From a virus, in the IMG/VR virus record IMGVR_UViG_3300031507_000021, positions 1 to 39,239 of that record: a stretch of DNA of 39,239 nucleotides; one strand, written 5' to 3'. Numbering within the stretch: the first letter of the stretch is position 1; each line of letters starts with the position of its first letter. Shown here piece after piece: positions 7,744 to 16,575 of this stretch. A program made the position numbers and the translations under genes. The notes below the pieces were generated by a model, which made no database searches, had not been told where the DNA came from, and was given only the letters and a program-made list of their open reading frames with translations.

Positions 7744-9501
7744 TTACGCTGCCTGCAGGGTCATGCCGATGTTGACAATGACCTGTGTTGGATAGCCCCA
7801 CGGCTGCACCGCGACGTTGAAGATCAGTTGCCCCGTGCTGTAGATGTTGTTGGTGCGCGTCACCTGGCAACGCACCGCCACGGCGTTGCCGAGCGGCAGC
7901 GGCGCCACCGGCAAGCCCGCTTGCTCGGCCGTCGTCATCTTCGACTCGATCTTGATGGCGTAGTCCTCGCGGATGGTGCCCGCGATACCGTTGCGCGTCT
8001 GCGTCGGAATGCGCGCCAGCGTGTAGGGCCGCGCGTTCACGACGGCGATGCCGCTCGCCTGGTCGATGACGCGGGCGTTTGTGAACGGGTAGTAATCGCT
8101 CGTGGCGATGGTGGCCGTGAAGCCGCGATTGATGAACACCGCCGAGCCCGCGCCGTAGGTCTGCAGGCTCGTGATGCCCGCGTTGTAGAAGCTCAGGCCA
8201 AAGGCGAAGTCGTCGCGCACGCAAGAGGTGAACCCGGCCAGGCCGCCGAGCTCGACGGCGCCTAGATCTTCGGACGATTCGTTGGCCACCGATCGTCCGA
8301 TGGCACCCCACACGGCATTGCGACGGAACACGAGCCCCGAGAAGGCGCCGGTCATGATGCCATCGCCGGCGGCGGCGAGCACGTGCGGCGCACTCATACC
8401 CGCTCGAGCGGCGAGGATGACGCTGTCTGTGTCCGCTGAATCAACGATGACATCCCCGTTGTTGGGGAGGACCGTGCCCACCGTGGGCCCGCCAATGAGG
8501 AAGCGCGGGTAGATGTTCAGCGCATTGAACGCGAGCGCCTGCGTCTCGCCAGCGGCCACCAACGTCGCCCAGTCGGCGGCCGATGCCACCGCACCGACGA
8601 CGCCGATGAGCGAGGAACGGAAGCTGTTCACGAGCGGCCCCGAGAGCAGGGCGCATGCGGCCGTGAAGTCCGCGACGGTGAACGTCGGCGGCGCGGTGTT
8701 GAAGGTGTAGTAGTCGCCCTTGACGGCCACGCCGGTAAACCCGAGCACGATGCCCGTGCCTGGGATCGCATACGTCGCCGCGCTGGTGATGACCGCCGAC
8801 GTGCTGCCGCCGTTGTCGAGGCTGTAGGTGAATTGCGAGACGCCCACCACGCCGCCCAGCGTGATGGTGATGCGCACGCGGTAGGAGTCGACCGGCGAGG
8901 CCGCGAACGTCGGCACCGCCGGCGCCGGGGCGACCGGGCCGCTGGCGACGCCGAGCGGGGAGATCGTATAGGTGTCGCCGGCTGCATACGAGCCCGCGAT
9001 AGGCTTGACAGTCGCGAACGTGCCAGGAACCTGCACGCCCGCCGTCGCCCACGCGGCCTTCGACAGCAGGGGCGGGCTAGTGACCGTAACACCGCCGGTG
9101 GTGACGCCGAAGGTGAACTGGGCCACGTTGAGCGAGCCGGGCACGGTGCACGTCATGGTGATGGCGGCGGACGGGCCTGGCGTCGCAGTGATGGCGAGCG
9201 CACCGGTGCCCACCTTGGCGACGGCACCGATGCCACCTTGCGTCGTCGCCGGCAGCGGCATGATCTGGACGAGCGAGCCCGGCGATGCCTGCAGCACGTA
9301 GGTGACCATCTCGAGCAACTCGCCGCCCACGAGCGTGCGCGCGGCCATGACCGGATCGCCGAGGTTGTCGATGGTGTTGGCGACACCGCCGCCGGCGTTG
9401 TTGCCCAAGCAGCAACCCATGACGAGGATGGTGTTTTGATTCGACCCCGGCTGCAGGCCGAGGTTGCCGTCCAGAACGTTGACTTTGACCGGATAGGCCA
9501 T
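7744..9501 (-). CDS. Contractile tail sheath protein
   Basis: A 585-residue protein. The ATG at 9501 shares a base with the TAA of the preceding gene (TAATG); the open frame further upstream lies over other genes and was rejected. The C-terminal 250 residues look like a sheath core: FLIGGPTVGTV, a bulky middle, then VINARPYTLARI-like and IREDYAIKIESKM segments and a short beta-rich end. This shows the phage is a myovirus. The N-terminal half has two inserted beta modules: VAQFTFGVTTGG with AAGDTYTI (about residues 125-190), and VSQFTYSLDNGG with KGDYYTFNTAPP (about 235-290). They resemble inserts in gpJ and the fibre and probably project from the tail surface (inference). Confidence 0.88.
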   Translation of the reverse strand: MAYPVKVNVLDGNLGLQPGSNQNTILVMGCCLGNNAGGGVANTIDNLGDPVMAARTLVGGELLEMVTYVLQASPGSLVQIMPLPATTQGGIGAVAKVGTGALAITATPGPSAAITMTCTVPGSLNVAQFTFGVTTGGVTVTSPPLLSKAAWATAGVQVPGTFATVKPIAGSYAAGDTYTISPLGVASGPVAPAPAVPTFAASPVDSYRVRITITLGGVVGVSQFTYSLDNGGSTSAVITSAATYAIPGTGIVLGFTGVAVKGDYYTFNTAPPTFTVADFTAACALLSGPLVNSFRSSLIGVVGAVASAADWATLVAAGETQALAFNALNIYPRFLIGGPTVGTVLPNNGDVIVDSADTDSVILAARAGMSAPHVLAAAGDGIMTGAFSGLVFRRNAVWGAIGRSVANESSEDLGAVELGGLAGFTSCVRDDFAFGLSFYNAGITSLQTYGAGSAVFINRGFTATIATSDYYPFTNARVIDQASGIAVVNARPYTLARIPTQTRNGIAGTIREDYAIKIESKMTTAEQAGLPVAPLPLGNAVAVRCQVTRTNNIYSTGQLIFNVAVQPWGYPTQVIVNIGMTLQAA

Positions 9502-10040
9502 TACACGACTCCCGTCAGAACGACGTTGAAGGCCTCGTCGGTGATGATGGCCACCGGCGGCGCGGGCGGCGCGACAGGCGTCGGCACGAGGACGGTGAGC
9601 ACGAGCGCGCGGCCGTGGCGGACGAGCCCGCCGTCCATCTGCACCCACCGCTCCGCGAGCGGCTTGTAGTAGAGCCCACGTTGAATGTCGACAACGTCGA
9701 TGTATTGGGCCCGCTGATCTTGCAACGCCGCGAGGACGAGCACGCGCAGCGACTCGGTGGCGTCTACGTGGTCGATAGGCGTAGCCGTGGGCGAGGGATC
9801 GGCCGCCCACAGGTAGAAGTCGACCGTCTGTGAGATGCCCCATTGCGCCTCGACGGTGCGGTCGAAGTTGCCCGAGTAGGCCGGCGAGTCCTCGTAGGGC
9901 CCGCCCATGGGCACCATGACGACCATCGGCAGTGGCTGCCCCTGCGTGTGGACTTCCTCCTCGCCGTAGACCAGCGACACGCCGGTGAGCGCCTGCGACG
10001 CACGGAGCGCGCCGAACAGCGTCTTGAGCGGCCCGGCCAT
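9501..10040 (-). CDS. Tail terminator/neck-type protein
   Basis: The protein has 179 residues. Its ATG at 10040 overlaps the TGA of the gpG-like gene; the in-frame open sequence above that ATG lies over other genes. It starts MAGPLKTLFGALRAS and has a beta-rich middle with QTVDFYLWAADP. Its place between a gpG/gpS-like tail completion protein and the sheath is that of the Mu gp37/tail terminator group. Those proteins cap the tube or connect tail to head. The sequence itself gives no decisive motif. Confidence 0.6.
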   Translation of the reverse strand: MAGPLKTLFGALRASQALTGVSLVYGEEEVHTQGQPLPMVVMVPMGGPYEDSPAYSGNFDRTVEAQWGISQTVDFYLWAADPSPTATPIDHVDATESLRVLVLAALQDQRAQYIDVVDIQRGLYYKPLAERWVQMDGGLVRHGRALVLTVLVPTPVAPPAPPVAIITDEAFNVVLTGVV

Positions 10041-10447
10041 CAGCGCAGCATTTCTCGCACGGCGTCGGTGGCCGCGCTCTGAATCGGCTGCGCCCACAGG
10101 CCGAGGCCACGTTCCTGCTCGGGGAACATCTTGCGCGCCGGCATGACGCGCGTGCCAGCCTGGTGGAATTTTCCGTAACCGGCGATGCGCATGACGACCG
10201 TGGCCGAGCCCGGCACGTAGCGCGCGGTGAGGCTGCCTACGAGCTCGCCGGTGTCGCGCAAGATCGGATGGCCGTCGCCCTCGCGTTTCCTGCGTGCCCA
10301 GGCGTTGCCGTACGGGTCGCGTTGACTCACGAAGCCTGCGATGGCCGAGGCATGGCAAGCGTTCGCCACGTGCCCCCCAATGCGTTGGAAGACGTCCCCC
10401 GCGGCCAGGCCCTGCAGGCGCGCGATGAGCTCGTTCATGCCGGCCAT
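10040..10447 (-). CDS. Virion morphogenesis protein, Mu gpG / P2 gpS-like
   Basis: This 135-residue protein carries the hallmark of the phage virion morphogenesis family: DPYGNAWARRKREG followed by PILRDTGELVGSL, then YGKFHQAGTR, PARKMFP and a helical C-terminus. Family members act in tail completion and head-tail joining and are homologous to HK97 gp10-type proteins. The stop at 10040 overlaps the ATG of the next gene. The ATG at 10447 follows directly on the stop of the gp36-like gene. Confidence 0.85.
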   Translation of the reverse strand: MAGMNELIARLQGLAAGDVFQRIGGHVANACHASAIAGFVSQRDPYGNAWARRKREGDGHPILRDTGELVGSLTARYVPGSATVVMRIAGYGKFHQAGTRVMPARKMFPEQERGLGLWAQPIQSAATDAVREMLR

Positions 10448-10939
10448 CTACCACCAACTCCACGCGGAGAGCATCGCCATGTTCGCCGTCGTGCCGTCGC
10501 CGCGCGGGGTGAAGCCAACGGTGGGGTCACTGACCACGTAGTCGCCGGCGCGGTCGGAATCCGGCGGGAGGCCCGAGGAGTCGGCGTAGTTCGGGGTGAT
10601 CGTTTGCTTGGCCACGCCGTCGAGCCATGTGTCCGCCCATTCCTTGCGCGACGTCATCACCTGCCAGTCGGGTGCCGCAGGGTTGAAGCCGAGCGAGAAG
10701 TAGAGCGTGAACGCGGCCCGGTAGCAGACCACGAGCGTCAAGGCCATGTCCCATCCCTGCGGCGTCGTCTGCAGCGGGAGTACATACTGCGAGTTGAGGT
10801 AGGTGTCAGCGATGGACGATTCAGCCTGCAATGCCGCCGCGACGCAGCCGGGAGACGCAGCCTCGAACCGCGCGAAGGCAGCTGGCGTGATCGCCAGTTG
10901 CTGCATTTGCGCCTCGGTGGCGTACTGCGACTGCGCCAC
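10448..10939 (-). CDS. Head completion protein, Mu gp36-like (DUF1320 type)
   Basis: A 163-residue protein with a GTG start at 10939, three bases after the capsid stop. It opens MAQSQYATEAQMQQLA and continues with a helical region (AESSIADTYLNSQYVLPL, ALTLVVCYRAAFTLY). This is the pattern of the Mu gp36/DUF1320 family, head-tail connector (adaptor) proteins. Gene order capsid, gp36-like, gpG-like matches Mu. The C-terminal tail (about 40 residues) is Gly/Asp-rich and specific to this phage. Confidence 0.78.
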   Translation of the reverse strand: MAQSQYATEAQMQQLAITPAAFARFEAASPGCVAAALQAESSIADTYLNSQYVLPLQTTPQGWDMALTLVVCYRAAFTLYFSLGFNPAAPDWQVMTSRKEWADTWLDGVAKQTITPNYADSSGLPPDSDRAGDYVVSDPTVGFTPRGDGTTANMAMLSAWSWW

Positions 10940-10942
10940 GAG

Positions 10943-11890
10943 CTACGCTCCGCTGACCTTGATGGCCTTGAACCACAGGCCCGGGGCGGCGGCGCCACGA
11001 GCGCGACCGCCCATGTAGTAGCGATCTTCGAAGAACACCGTCGAGCTCGCGGGGTCGACGAGCGAAACGAGTTGCGGCGCCTCGCGCTCCTGCCACAACG
11101 CCGCGCGCAGCGAAGCCGAGCGATTGTCGAGGAGATACCAGACGGCCGTGGTGGGGTCGCCCGAGTCGGTGAGGTACTCGCTCACGACGACGTTGAACTG
11201 CCCCGCCCACACGTTCGACTGCGATCCGAACGTACCCGAAACGCCGTTCTTGCCTTCCGGGTAGAAGCTGGCGTTGGCGACCGTCAGCGCCGCGAACTGC
11301 AGCGACGGCGGCACGAGGATGGTCGTGCCGTAGCTGCCGAGCGGAATGCCATCGGGCCCCTTGAGCGTCATCAGCGCGGCTTGAGCGAGCGCGACGTTCA
11401 CCGCGTTGAGCGGCTTGGTGGCGAGACTGTTGGACTGCGCGCCCGTCTTCGCCTGCGGGTCAAGGTAGTGGTTCGTGGCGAACAGCGTGCGGCTGTCGTA
11501 GCAGATGGGGTTCGAGTTGAAGATGTTCGCGATCTGCTGATCGGGCAGAATGCGCGCGTTGCGTGCCAGGTTCGGAATCAGCATCGACGCGTAGATCGAG
11601 TACTGGTCATCCTCGAGATCGGTACGCTCGATCGAGAGCGTGTCTTCCCACTTGATGTTCGTGACCACGAACCCGTCGACAACGACGTTGTTGATGACGC
11701 GTGCGCCCGTCCACTGACGGAAGGCACCTGAGATCGTCTGCATGAACGGGTAGCGCTGGTCGCGCGTGTTCGACGGAATGCGTGTGCCCACCTGCTCGAG
11801 CAACGGCCCGGGCGTACCCATGTACGCCTCGGTGAACATGGTTGAGAACGACTGAAACATCGCGTCGAGATTCGCCTGATTGATGACCAT
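10943..11890 (-). CDS. Major capsid protein, Mu gpT-like
   Basis: The protein has 315 residues. The ATG at 11890 overlaps the TGA of the decoration gene, so I prefer it to an upstream in-frame start at 11914. It begins MVINQANLDAMFQSFSTMF and contains IPSNTRDQRYPFM, VNNVVVDG-like and FNSNPICYDSRTLFATNHY, all characteristic of the Mu gpT major head subunit. It assembles the icosahedral shell with the decoration protein encoded just upstream. There is no N-terminal scaffold; scaffolding probably comes from the protease gene product, as in Mu. Confidence 0.9.
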   Translation of the reverse strand: MVINQANLDAMFQSFSTMFTEAYMGTPGPLLEQVGTRIPSNTRDQRYPFMQTISGAFRQWTGARVINNVVVDGFVVTNIKWEDTLSIERTDLEDDQYSIYASMLIPNLARNARILPDQQIANIFNSNPICYDSRTLFATNHYLDPQAKTGAQSNSLATKPLNAVNVALAQAALMTLKGPDGIPLGSYGTTILVPPSLQFAALTVANASFYPEGKNGVSGTFGSQSNVWAGQFNVVVSEYLTDSGDPTTAVWYLLDNRSASLRAALWQEREAPQLVSLVDPASSTVFFEDRYYMGGRARGAAAPGLWFKAIKVSGA

Positions 11891-12297
11891 CAGAGCACCC
11901 CCAGCGAAACCCAAACGCCACCAGCATCAAACCCGGTGCAATTGCCGGCTGCCGAGCGGGTACCGGTGCCGTCTGCCTTCGCCACCGTGACATCGTCGAC
12001 GGTGAAGACGGGTTTGTTGACGCTCGCCTGGTCGACCGTGCCGTCGCTGGCCAGGTACGCCTCGCACAGGAGCACGTCGATGCTCACCGCGCCGTTCGCC
12101 CCGCCCGTGTTGTCGACGTCGGCGAGCGCCAGGCCGGCAGGGGCGAGCGCAGTACCGACACCGCCCGGGAGTGCCCAGCCGGTTACATCGGTGACGACCA
12201 GCGTGCCCTTGTAGATCTTGGCGTTGGCCTTGACCGCGAACGAGCGCATGGTGCGCACGCTACGGAACGACGTGTTACGCGAATTGGTGGCGGCCAT
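11890..12297 (-). CDS. Capsid decoration/cement protein
   Basis: The product has 135 residues; its ATG at 12297 lies at the stop of the protease gene. Small size, Gly/Ala/Thr-rich composition (LALADVDNTGGANGAVS) and a position between protease/scaffold and major capsid fit head decoration proteins (DUF2190-like or gpD-like), which trimerise on the capsid surface. The N-terminal SFRSVRTMRSFAV is basic. Assignment is from synteny and composition; no unique motif was seen. Confidence 0.68.
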   Translation of the reverse strand: MAATNSRNTSFRSVRTMRSFAVKANAKIYKGTLVVTDVTGWALPGGVGTALAPAGLALADVDNTGGANGAVSIDVLLCEAYLASDGTVDQASVNKPVFTVDDVTVAKADGTGTRSAAGNCTGFDAGGVWVSLGVL

Positions 12298-13298
12298 TAG
12301 CCTTCCTCCGACGTGGGGGCGTTGGCGCGCGCGGCGAGCGTCTGCGCCTTATGCTTTGCGACGGCCGCCGGGTCGGCGCCGATTTTCTTGATGAGTGCCA
12401 CCTGCTCAGCGCCGAACGCGGCGATGGTGGCATCAGGATCTTTCTTCGGCTCGCGAGCCTCGGCAGGCGCCTTGCGCAGGCAACGCAGCATCGTGCGCAG
12501 CGCGTCGGTGCCATGCTTGGCCTGCAGTTCCTCGAGCTCGGCGCGGCGCGCGGGCTCGACGCGGCCGTCCTTCACCGCCTCGTCGAGGAGCGTCTTCGTC
12601 TCGCCGGCGGCAACCGACGCCTTGAGCGTCGCGAGCTCATCGGCCAGCGTCTCGGTGAGCTCCGCACGCGTCTTGTACGCGTTCAGAATACCGAACGCCT
12701 CGGCCGTTGACTTGGCGCCGGCGAACGTGAACACGTCGCGCTCGAACGCCAGCATCGCCTTGAAGGCCGACAGGAGCTCGGCGGTGGTTTTGAGGCCGAG
12801 AGCCTCGAGAAGCTCTTCCATGAACGTCTCCCTCTTGGGTTCGTCTGCGCGCGCCACCAGCGGTGCAATCGCCTGCGTTGCGGGCCAATTCGTTAGCGCC
12901 ATCGGCATCAGGCGCACCGGGCGGCGCGTCTTGGCGTCAAGCTCCACCGTCGGTGAGAAGTAGCGGTATTCGCGCGCCTTGAGCATGGCGGCAGCCTTGT
13001 CGGTCCACCGCACGTTGCCCGCCCACAGGCCGTCTTCGCGCACCTCGGGAGTGAACCATCCCGCAGCCGGTGCCGGCGCGCCGTTCTTCTCGGACGCGAA
13101 CGTCTGGTGCTCGTAGTCGATCGCGAGCTCGATGCCGTGCGCGCCGAATGCCTTCATCACCGTCTCGGCGGCGCGCTCGTCCAGCACCAGGCGGCCCTTA
13201 AGCGTCTGCGTCTCGCCCCATGGCCAGATGCGGAACGCCGACGGGGCATCGGTGCCGTCGGGCAGTGGGAGCGTAAGCGAAACGACGATTCGGGCCAC
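12297..13298 (-). CDS. Prohead protease/scaffold, Mu gpI-like
   Basis: A 333-residue protein. The N-terminal 170 residues follow the Mu I-protein pattern: IELAIDYEHQTF, APAAGWFTPE, DGLWAGNVRWTDKAA and EYRYFSPTVEL. The Asp-Tyr-Glu-His segment and the Ser of YFSP are probable active-site parts. The remaining 160 residues are Ala/Glu/Lys-rich helices (ELEELQAKHGTDAL), expected for an internal scaffold processed during head maturation. The GTG at 13298 gives the best protein start. There is no clear Shine-Dalgarno and 89 bases separate it from the portal gene, so the start is uncertain. In Mu this protein degrades the scaffold before packaging. Confidence 0.85.
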   Translation of the reverse strand: MARIVVSLTLPLPDGTDAPSAFRIWPWGETQTLKGRLVLDERAAETVMKAFGAHGIELAIDYEHQTFASEKNGAPAPAAGWFTPEVREDGLWAGNVRWTDKAAAMLKAREYRYFSPTVELDAKTRRPVRLMPMALTNWPATQAIAPLVARADEPKRETFMEELLEALGLKTTAELLSAFKAMLAFERDVFTFAGAKSTAEAFGILNAYKTRAELTETLADELATLKASVAAGETKTLLDEAVKDGRVEPARRAELEELQAKHGTDALRTMLRCLRKAPAEAREPKKDPDATIAAFGAEQVALIKKIGADPAAVAKHKAQTLAARANAPTSEEG

Positions 13299-13387
13299 GC
13301 TTGGCCATGATGCGGGCGGGTATTGATTTTATTGCGTTTGCTCGGACGATTTTGATGCGGTGTCGTCGCTGATGCGTCGCTTGCGAG

Positions 13388-14884
13388 TTACTCGTCGGCC
13401 GGCTTCGCCGTCTCGCTGTTCGTGGGCTCGCTCTCGCTCGGCCCGTCTTCGCCGTCGCCATCCTTCGGAGGCTCGATCGGCGTGGGCTCGGTGGGTGGGT
13501 CATCGATGCCGCTGGGCACCAGCGTCGGGGTGTCGGTGCTCATGTTCTCCTCCTCCTCGGCTTCCGCCGCTGCGATTTCTGCCTCGCTCATGAGAACGTC
13601 GCCGTAGCCACGCTTCTCGAGGTACTTGCGAATGTGAATCGGCGCCTCGGCCGCCTTGAACGCGCCCAGCGCCTGCCCGATGATCAAGTCCGTCTTGGCC
13701 CGCTCGCTCTCGTCCTCGGGGGGCTCGATCTGCGGGCACAGGTACGGCGCCATGTTGCCGTCGCCGTCGGTGGCCGCGACGTAGGGCTTGACCACTTGCG
13801 TTCGCAGGACGCGGTAGATCTTGGCGTCGCCGCGTGTCAGGCGCAGAAGCGTCGACTCGCCGGCGTTCTCCTGCGTACCGAGGCCACCTTGGCCGTTCGT
13901 CGACTGCGACTGGCCGACGAACAGGATCGCAATCGAGTCGTTGCAGTGCTCTGCCAGCTTCTCGAAGCCCTCCCACGAGTTCGACGCCGCCTCGATGAGC
14001 TTGACGTCGAACTTGTTACCGTCGAGCCCCTGTGGCAAGCGGATGGTGGCCTCGTGCGCCAGATTCGCGAGCTGGCGAAGGAACGTCTTCTCGTCGGTAG
14101 GATCGCGCTCGACAGGGATGATGCCGGCGCGAATCGGCGTGCCGTGAATCTCCTGATGCCGCGCCCACCATGCCCGCGCCCAATAGCGCATGAGCCACGG
14201 TATGGCGAGCGCGCGCACGAGCGCAGCGTCCACCCACCCGAGCGGGCCGTAGGGCTCGTAGATGACCCACTCGGGGTCGCCCGCCTCGAGGACGATTTCG
14301 CCGCGGTTCTCCGTCTGCAGGCAATAGGCGCGCAGCGTCCAATCCCAGCGCAGGAAGCGGTTGTTCCACACGTAGATGGTCGGCAGTTCCTCGCCGTCCG
14401 CCGTCGTCATCTTGCGAACCTGGGCGATGCCCGTGCCGAGCATGAGGCCGTTCTTCAGGAGCTTGCCGACCTGGTGCGGCGGCAGGATGTCGTCGTTTCG
14501 CTCCTCGTAGTCCTCCGCGATGCGTCGGGCGCGGGCGGTGTCCTTGGCCGGCTCGATCTCGAGCGGCGCGCCTGTGAGCGCGTCGATGCGCTCCCACTGC
14601 TTGGCGCGCACTCGGTCGTCGCGCGTCATGGCGTCGGCGAGGTAGGCGGCGGCATAGAACTGCCCCTGCTCGAGCCCGGTGATGGCCGCGTTGACGGCTG
14701 CGACCATCGTCGGCGGCGGCACGCCGTACACTGGCAACTCGACAGCGGGCCCGTTGGGGTCGACGTGGTACGACGCCAGCGTGCCTACGGAGCTCGGTGC
14801 GGCGAATGTCAGCGCGGTGGACTGTTTCCCCTTGCCGCCGAAGAGACGACCCCACAGGCCCGGGCGTTGCGGTTGGCGAGGCAT
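13388..14884 (-). CDS. Portal protein, DUF935 / Mu gp29-like
   Basis: The protein has 498 residues; its ATG at 14884 comes three bases after the terminase stop. Diagnostic segments of the Mu-type portal family are visible: DALTGAPLEIEPAKD, LLKNGLMLGTGIAQV, YVWNNRFLRWDWTLR, EIHGTPIRAGIIP and ILFVGQSQSTNGQGG. The last 70 residues are acidic and Pro-rich (NMSTDTPTLVPSG), which looks like a disordered tail. The portal is the dodecameric ring through which DNA is pumped by the terminase encoded upstream. Confidence 0.92.
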   Translation of the reverse strand: MPRQPQRPGLWGRLFGGKGKQSTALTFAAPSSVGTLASYHVDPNGPAVELPVYGVPPPTMVAAVNAAITGLEQGQFYAAAYLADAMTRDDRVRAKQWERIDALTGAPLEIEPAKDTARARRIAEDYEERNDDILPPHQVGKLLKNGLMLGTGIAQVRKMTTADGEELPTIYVWNNRFLRWDWTLRAYCLQTENRGEIVLEAGDPEWVIYEPYGPLGWVDAALVRALAIPWLMRYWARAWWARHQEIHGTPIRAGIIPVERDPTDEKTFLRQLANLAHEATIRLPQGLDGNKFDVKLIEAASNSWEGFEKLAEHCNDSIAILFVGQSQSTNGQGGLGTQENAGESTLLRLTRGDAKIYRVLRTQVVKPYVAATDGDGNMAPYLCPQIEPPEDESERAKTDLIIGQALGAFKAAEAPIHIRKYLEKRGYGDVLMSEAEIAAAEAEEEENMSTDTPTLVPSGIDDPPTEPTPIEPPKDGDGEDGPSESEPTNSETAKPADE

Positions 14885-14887
14885 TGG

Positions 14888-16252
14888 CTAATCGTCCTCA
14901 TCGGCTTGGCTGCCGAGCGCGAACGTGAACTGCGGGCCCGTAAACGGTGCCTTGCCAAACGACGCGTAGCCTTCGCCCAGCATCAAGTCGGTGATGGCCC
15001 ACACGAGCGCATCCATGCGGCCCGGCGAGCTCGACACCTGCGGCGTGTACGTGCAGAGCTCGTCCTCGAGCCGCTCGAACCCACCGACGTGGTGGACGCG
15101 GCCTTGCTCGTAAAGCGCGGCTACGGGCTCGGCGCGCACAATCTTGCCGCGAGACGCGTGCACCGCGCGATACGCCACACGGCGGTCGATGAGCCTGATC
15201 AAATCCTCGATGATCTTCCCGCCGAAGTTGTCTTCCGCGACGAGGCGGTCACAGGCATAGCGGTGGTAGAGCTCGACCGCGCGCCTTCCCATCTCGTCTG
15301 GGGAGTAGCGGCCTGTGACGTCCTCGAGCACGAACGCGTGAATCGCCGGCTCGCCCTGGCACGAGCACATGGCCGTGCGCACTGCGATGATACCAGCCTC
15401 GTCGGCGGTGGCCTTGGCCGAGCCCGACGGGTCGACGGCCACAACGGTGCGCAGCCACGTATGCGGCGCCGTGCGGACGCGTGCCCGCTCGATAAGCCCG
15501 TACGTCCAGAGCGCGCCCTCGACGTCCTCGAGTATCTCGGCGTGCAGCTCCTGGCGGCCGAGGCGCGTTCCCTCATAGCGCGCCTTGATGGCCTCGAGAA
15601 ACGGGCCTGCCAGGTTCGGGGCGTTGTCGTAGGTGCTGCCGCGCGTGACCACCGTCGTCGGCGCCTTGGCGAGCTCGCGCACCAGCTTGACCGGCTTCGG
15701 TGTGCCGGTGACGACGGCGCGCGGGTCGGTGCCGAGGCGCAAGCCGAATTGCAGCATGTCCCACGCCTCCTGGCCGTAACGCCACGACGCAGGCTCGTCA
15801 GCCCATGCGCCGTCGTGCTGAGGACCACGCAAGCGCTCGGGCTCGTCGGCAGAGTAGAGCGTTGCCTGCGCACCGTTGGGCCACGTGATGCGGCGCTTCG
15901 ACGGCTCGTAGGTGGGGCGGAACCACCGGGGCGAGATGGCCATGATGCCCGACTCGCCTTCGGTCATGACGTCGCGCGCATCCGCTGCCGTCGGCGCCAC
16001 CAGCGCCAGGCGCCCGCGTCGACCGCTCTCGACCTCGGCACGCGCCCACTCGGCGCCGCAACGGGTCTTGCCGAAGCCGCGGCCCGCCAGCACGAACCAC
16101 GTCGACCAGGTGCCCGCCGGCGGGAGCTGCTCGGGACGTGCCCATGCGCGCCACTCGTACTTCAAGCGCTCGTGCGACTCCCGCGGCACCACCTCGAGCA
16201 CGCCAGCGACGCCCACGCGCTCGACAGCACGCTGCATGAGGCTGCGGCTCAT
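14888..16252 (-). CDS. terL: Terminase large subunit
   Basis: A 454-residue packaging motor. Walker A is GRGFGKT (residues 57-63), Walker B GAWADEP with Asp152 and Glu153, and a coupling-type VVTGTPKP follows at about 180-187. The RNase-H-fold nuclease half starts at VVAVDPSGS (Asp274) and continues with VLEDVTG (Asp311) and LVAEDNFGG. The ATG at 16252 overlaps the TGA of the small-subunit gene. Together with the circularly closing map this suggests headful packaging, though cos packaging cannot be excluded from sequence. It differs from the Mu gp28 terminase usually found with DUF935 portals in being closer to the COG5323-type enzymes. Confidence 0.93.
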   Translation of the reverse strand: MSRSLMQRAVERVGVAGVLEVVPRESHERLKYEWRAWARPEQLPPAGTWSTWFVLAGRGFGKTRCGAEWARAEVESGRRGRLALVAPTAADARDVMTEGESGIMAISPRWFRPTYEPSKRRITWPNGAQATLYSADEPERLRGPQHDGAWADEPASWRYGQEAWDMLQFGLRLGTDPRAVVTGTPKPVKLVRELAKAPTTVVTRGSTYDNAPNLAGPFLEAIKARYEGTRLGRQELHAEILEDVEGALWTYGLIERARVRTAPHTWLRTVVAVDPSGSAKATADEAGIIAVRTAMCSCQGEPAIHAFVLEDVTGRYSPDEMGRRAVELYHRYACDRLVAEDNFGGKIIEDLIRLIDRRVAYRAVHASRGKIVRAEPVAALYEQGRVHHVGGFERLEDELCTYTPQVSSSPGRMDALVWAITDLMLGEGYASFGKAPFTGPQFTFALGSQADEDD

Positions 16253-16563
16253 TTCGCGAGGCGCTCGAGCAGCGGCGTCAAGTCGAACGTCAGCGGCCCA
16301 CCGTCGGGCCCACTCATCGGCTGCGTGGGCTTGCCATAGACGCGGTCGAGAATCGCCTTGGCCGCCTTGATGCGAATCTCGTAGTCGGGCGCATCGGGGC
16401 TACCAGCGTCGAGCGCGTTGATGAGCGCCTTGGCTGCGCGCGGCGAGGCATGGACGAGCATCTCCATGACTTCGGGGTCGATGCGCTTGCGGCCGCCGCC
16501 GGGGTTGCCGAGAGCGAATTGCCCTCGAGAATCACGGCCGTTTTTGTCTCGATTGTCCGACAC
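16249..16563 (-). CDS. Terminase small subunit-like DNA-binding protein
   Basis: This 104-residue protein directly precedes terL with an ATGA overlap. It opens with a disordered, Gly-rich region (DSRGQFALGNPGGGRKR) of the DUF5681 type, common in terminase small subunits and packaging-associated proteins. A helical part follows (HASPRAAKALINAL, RIKAAKAILDRVYGKP). Such proteins recognise the packaging site and recruit the large subunit. The GTG at 16563 has only a weak ribosome-binding sequence, so a slightly different start is possible. Confidence 0.75.
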   Translation of the reverse strand: MSDNRDKNGRDSRGQFALGNPGGGRKRIDPEVMEMLVHASPRAAKALINALDAGSPDAPDYEIRIKAAKAILDRVYGKPTQPMSGPDGGPLTFDLTPLLERLAK

Positions 16564-16575
16564 TCGGCCACCAGC

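Noticed and set aside
13634-16339. A 901-codon open frame on the plus strand, opposite portal and terminase
   Set aside because: It is antisense to two clearly conserved genes. Long antisense openness is expected in GC-rich DNA, and its sequence is Arg/Ala/Leu-rich without family features.
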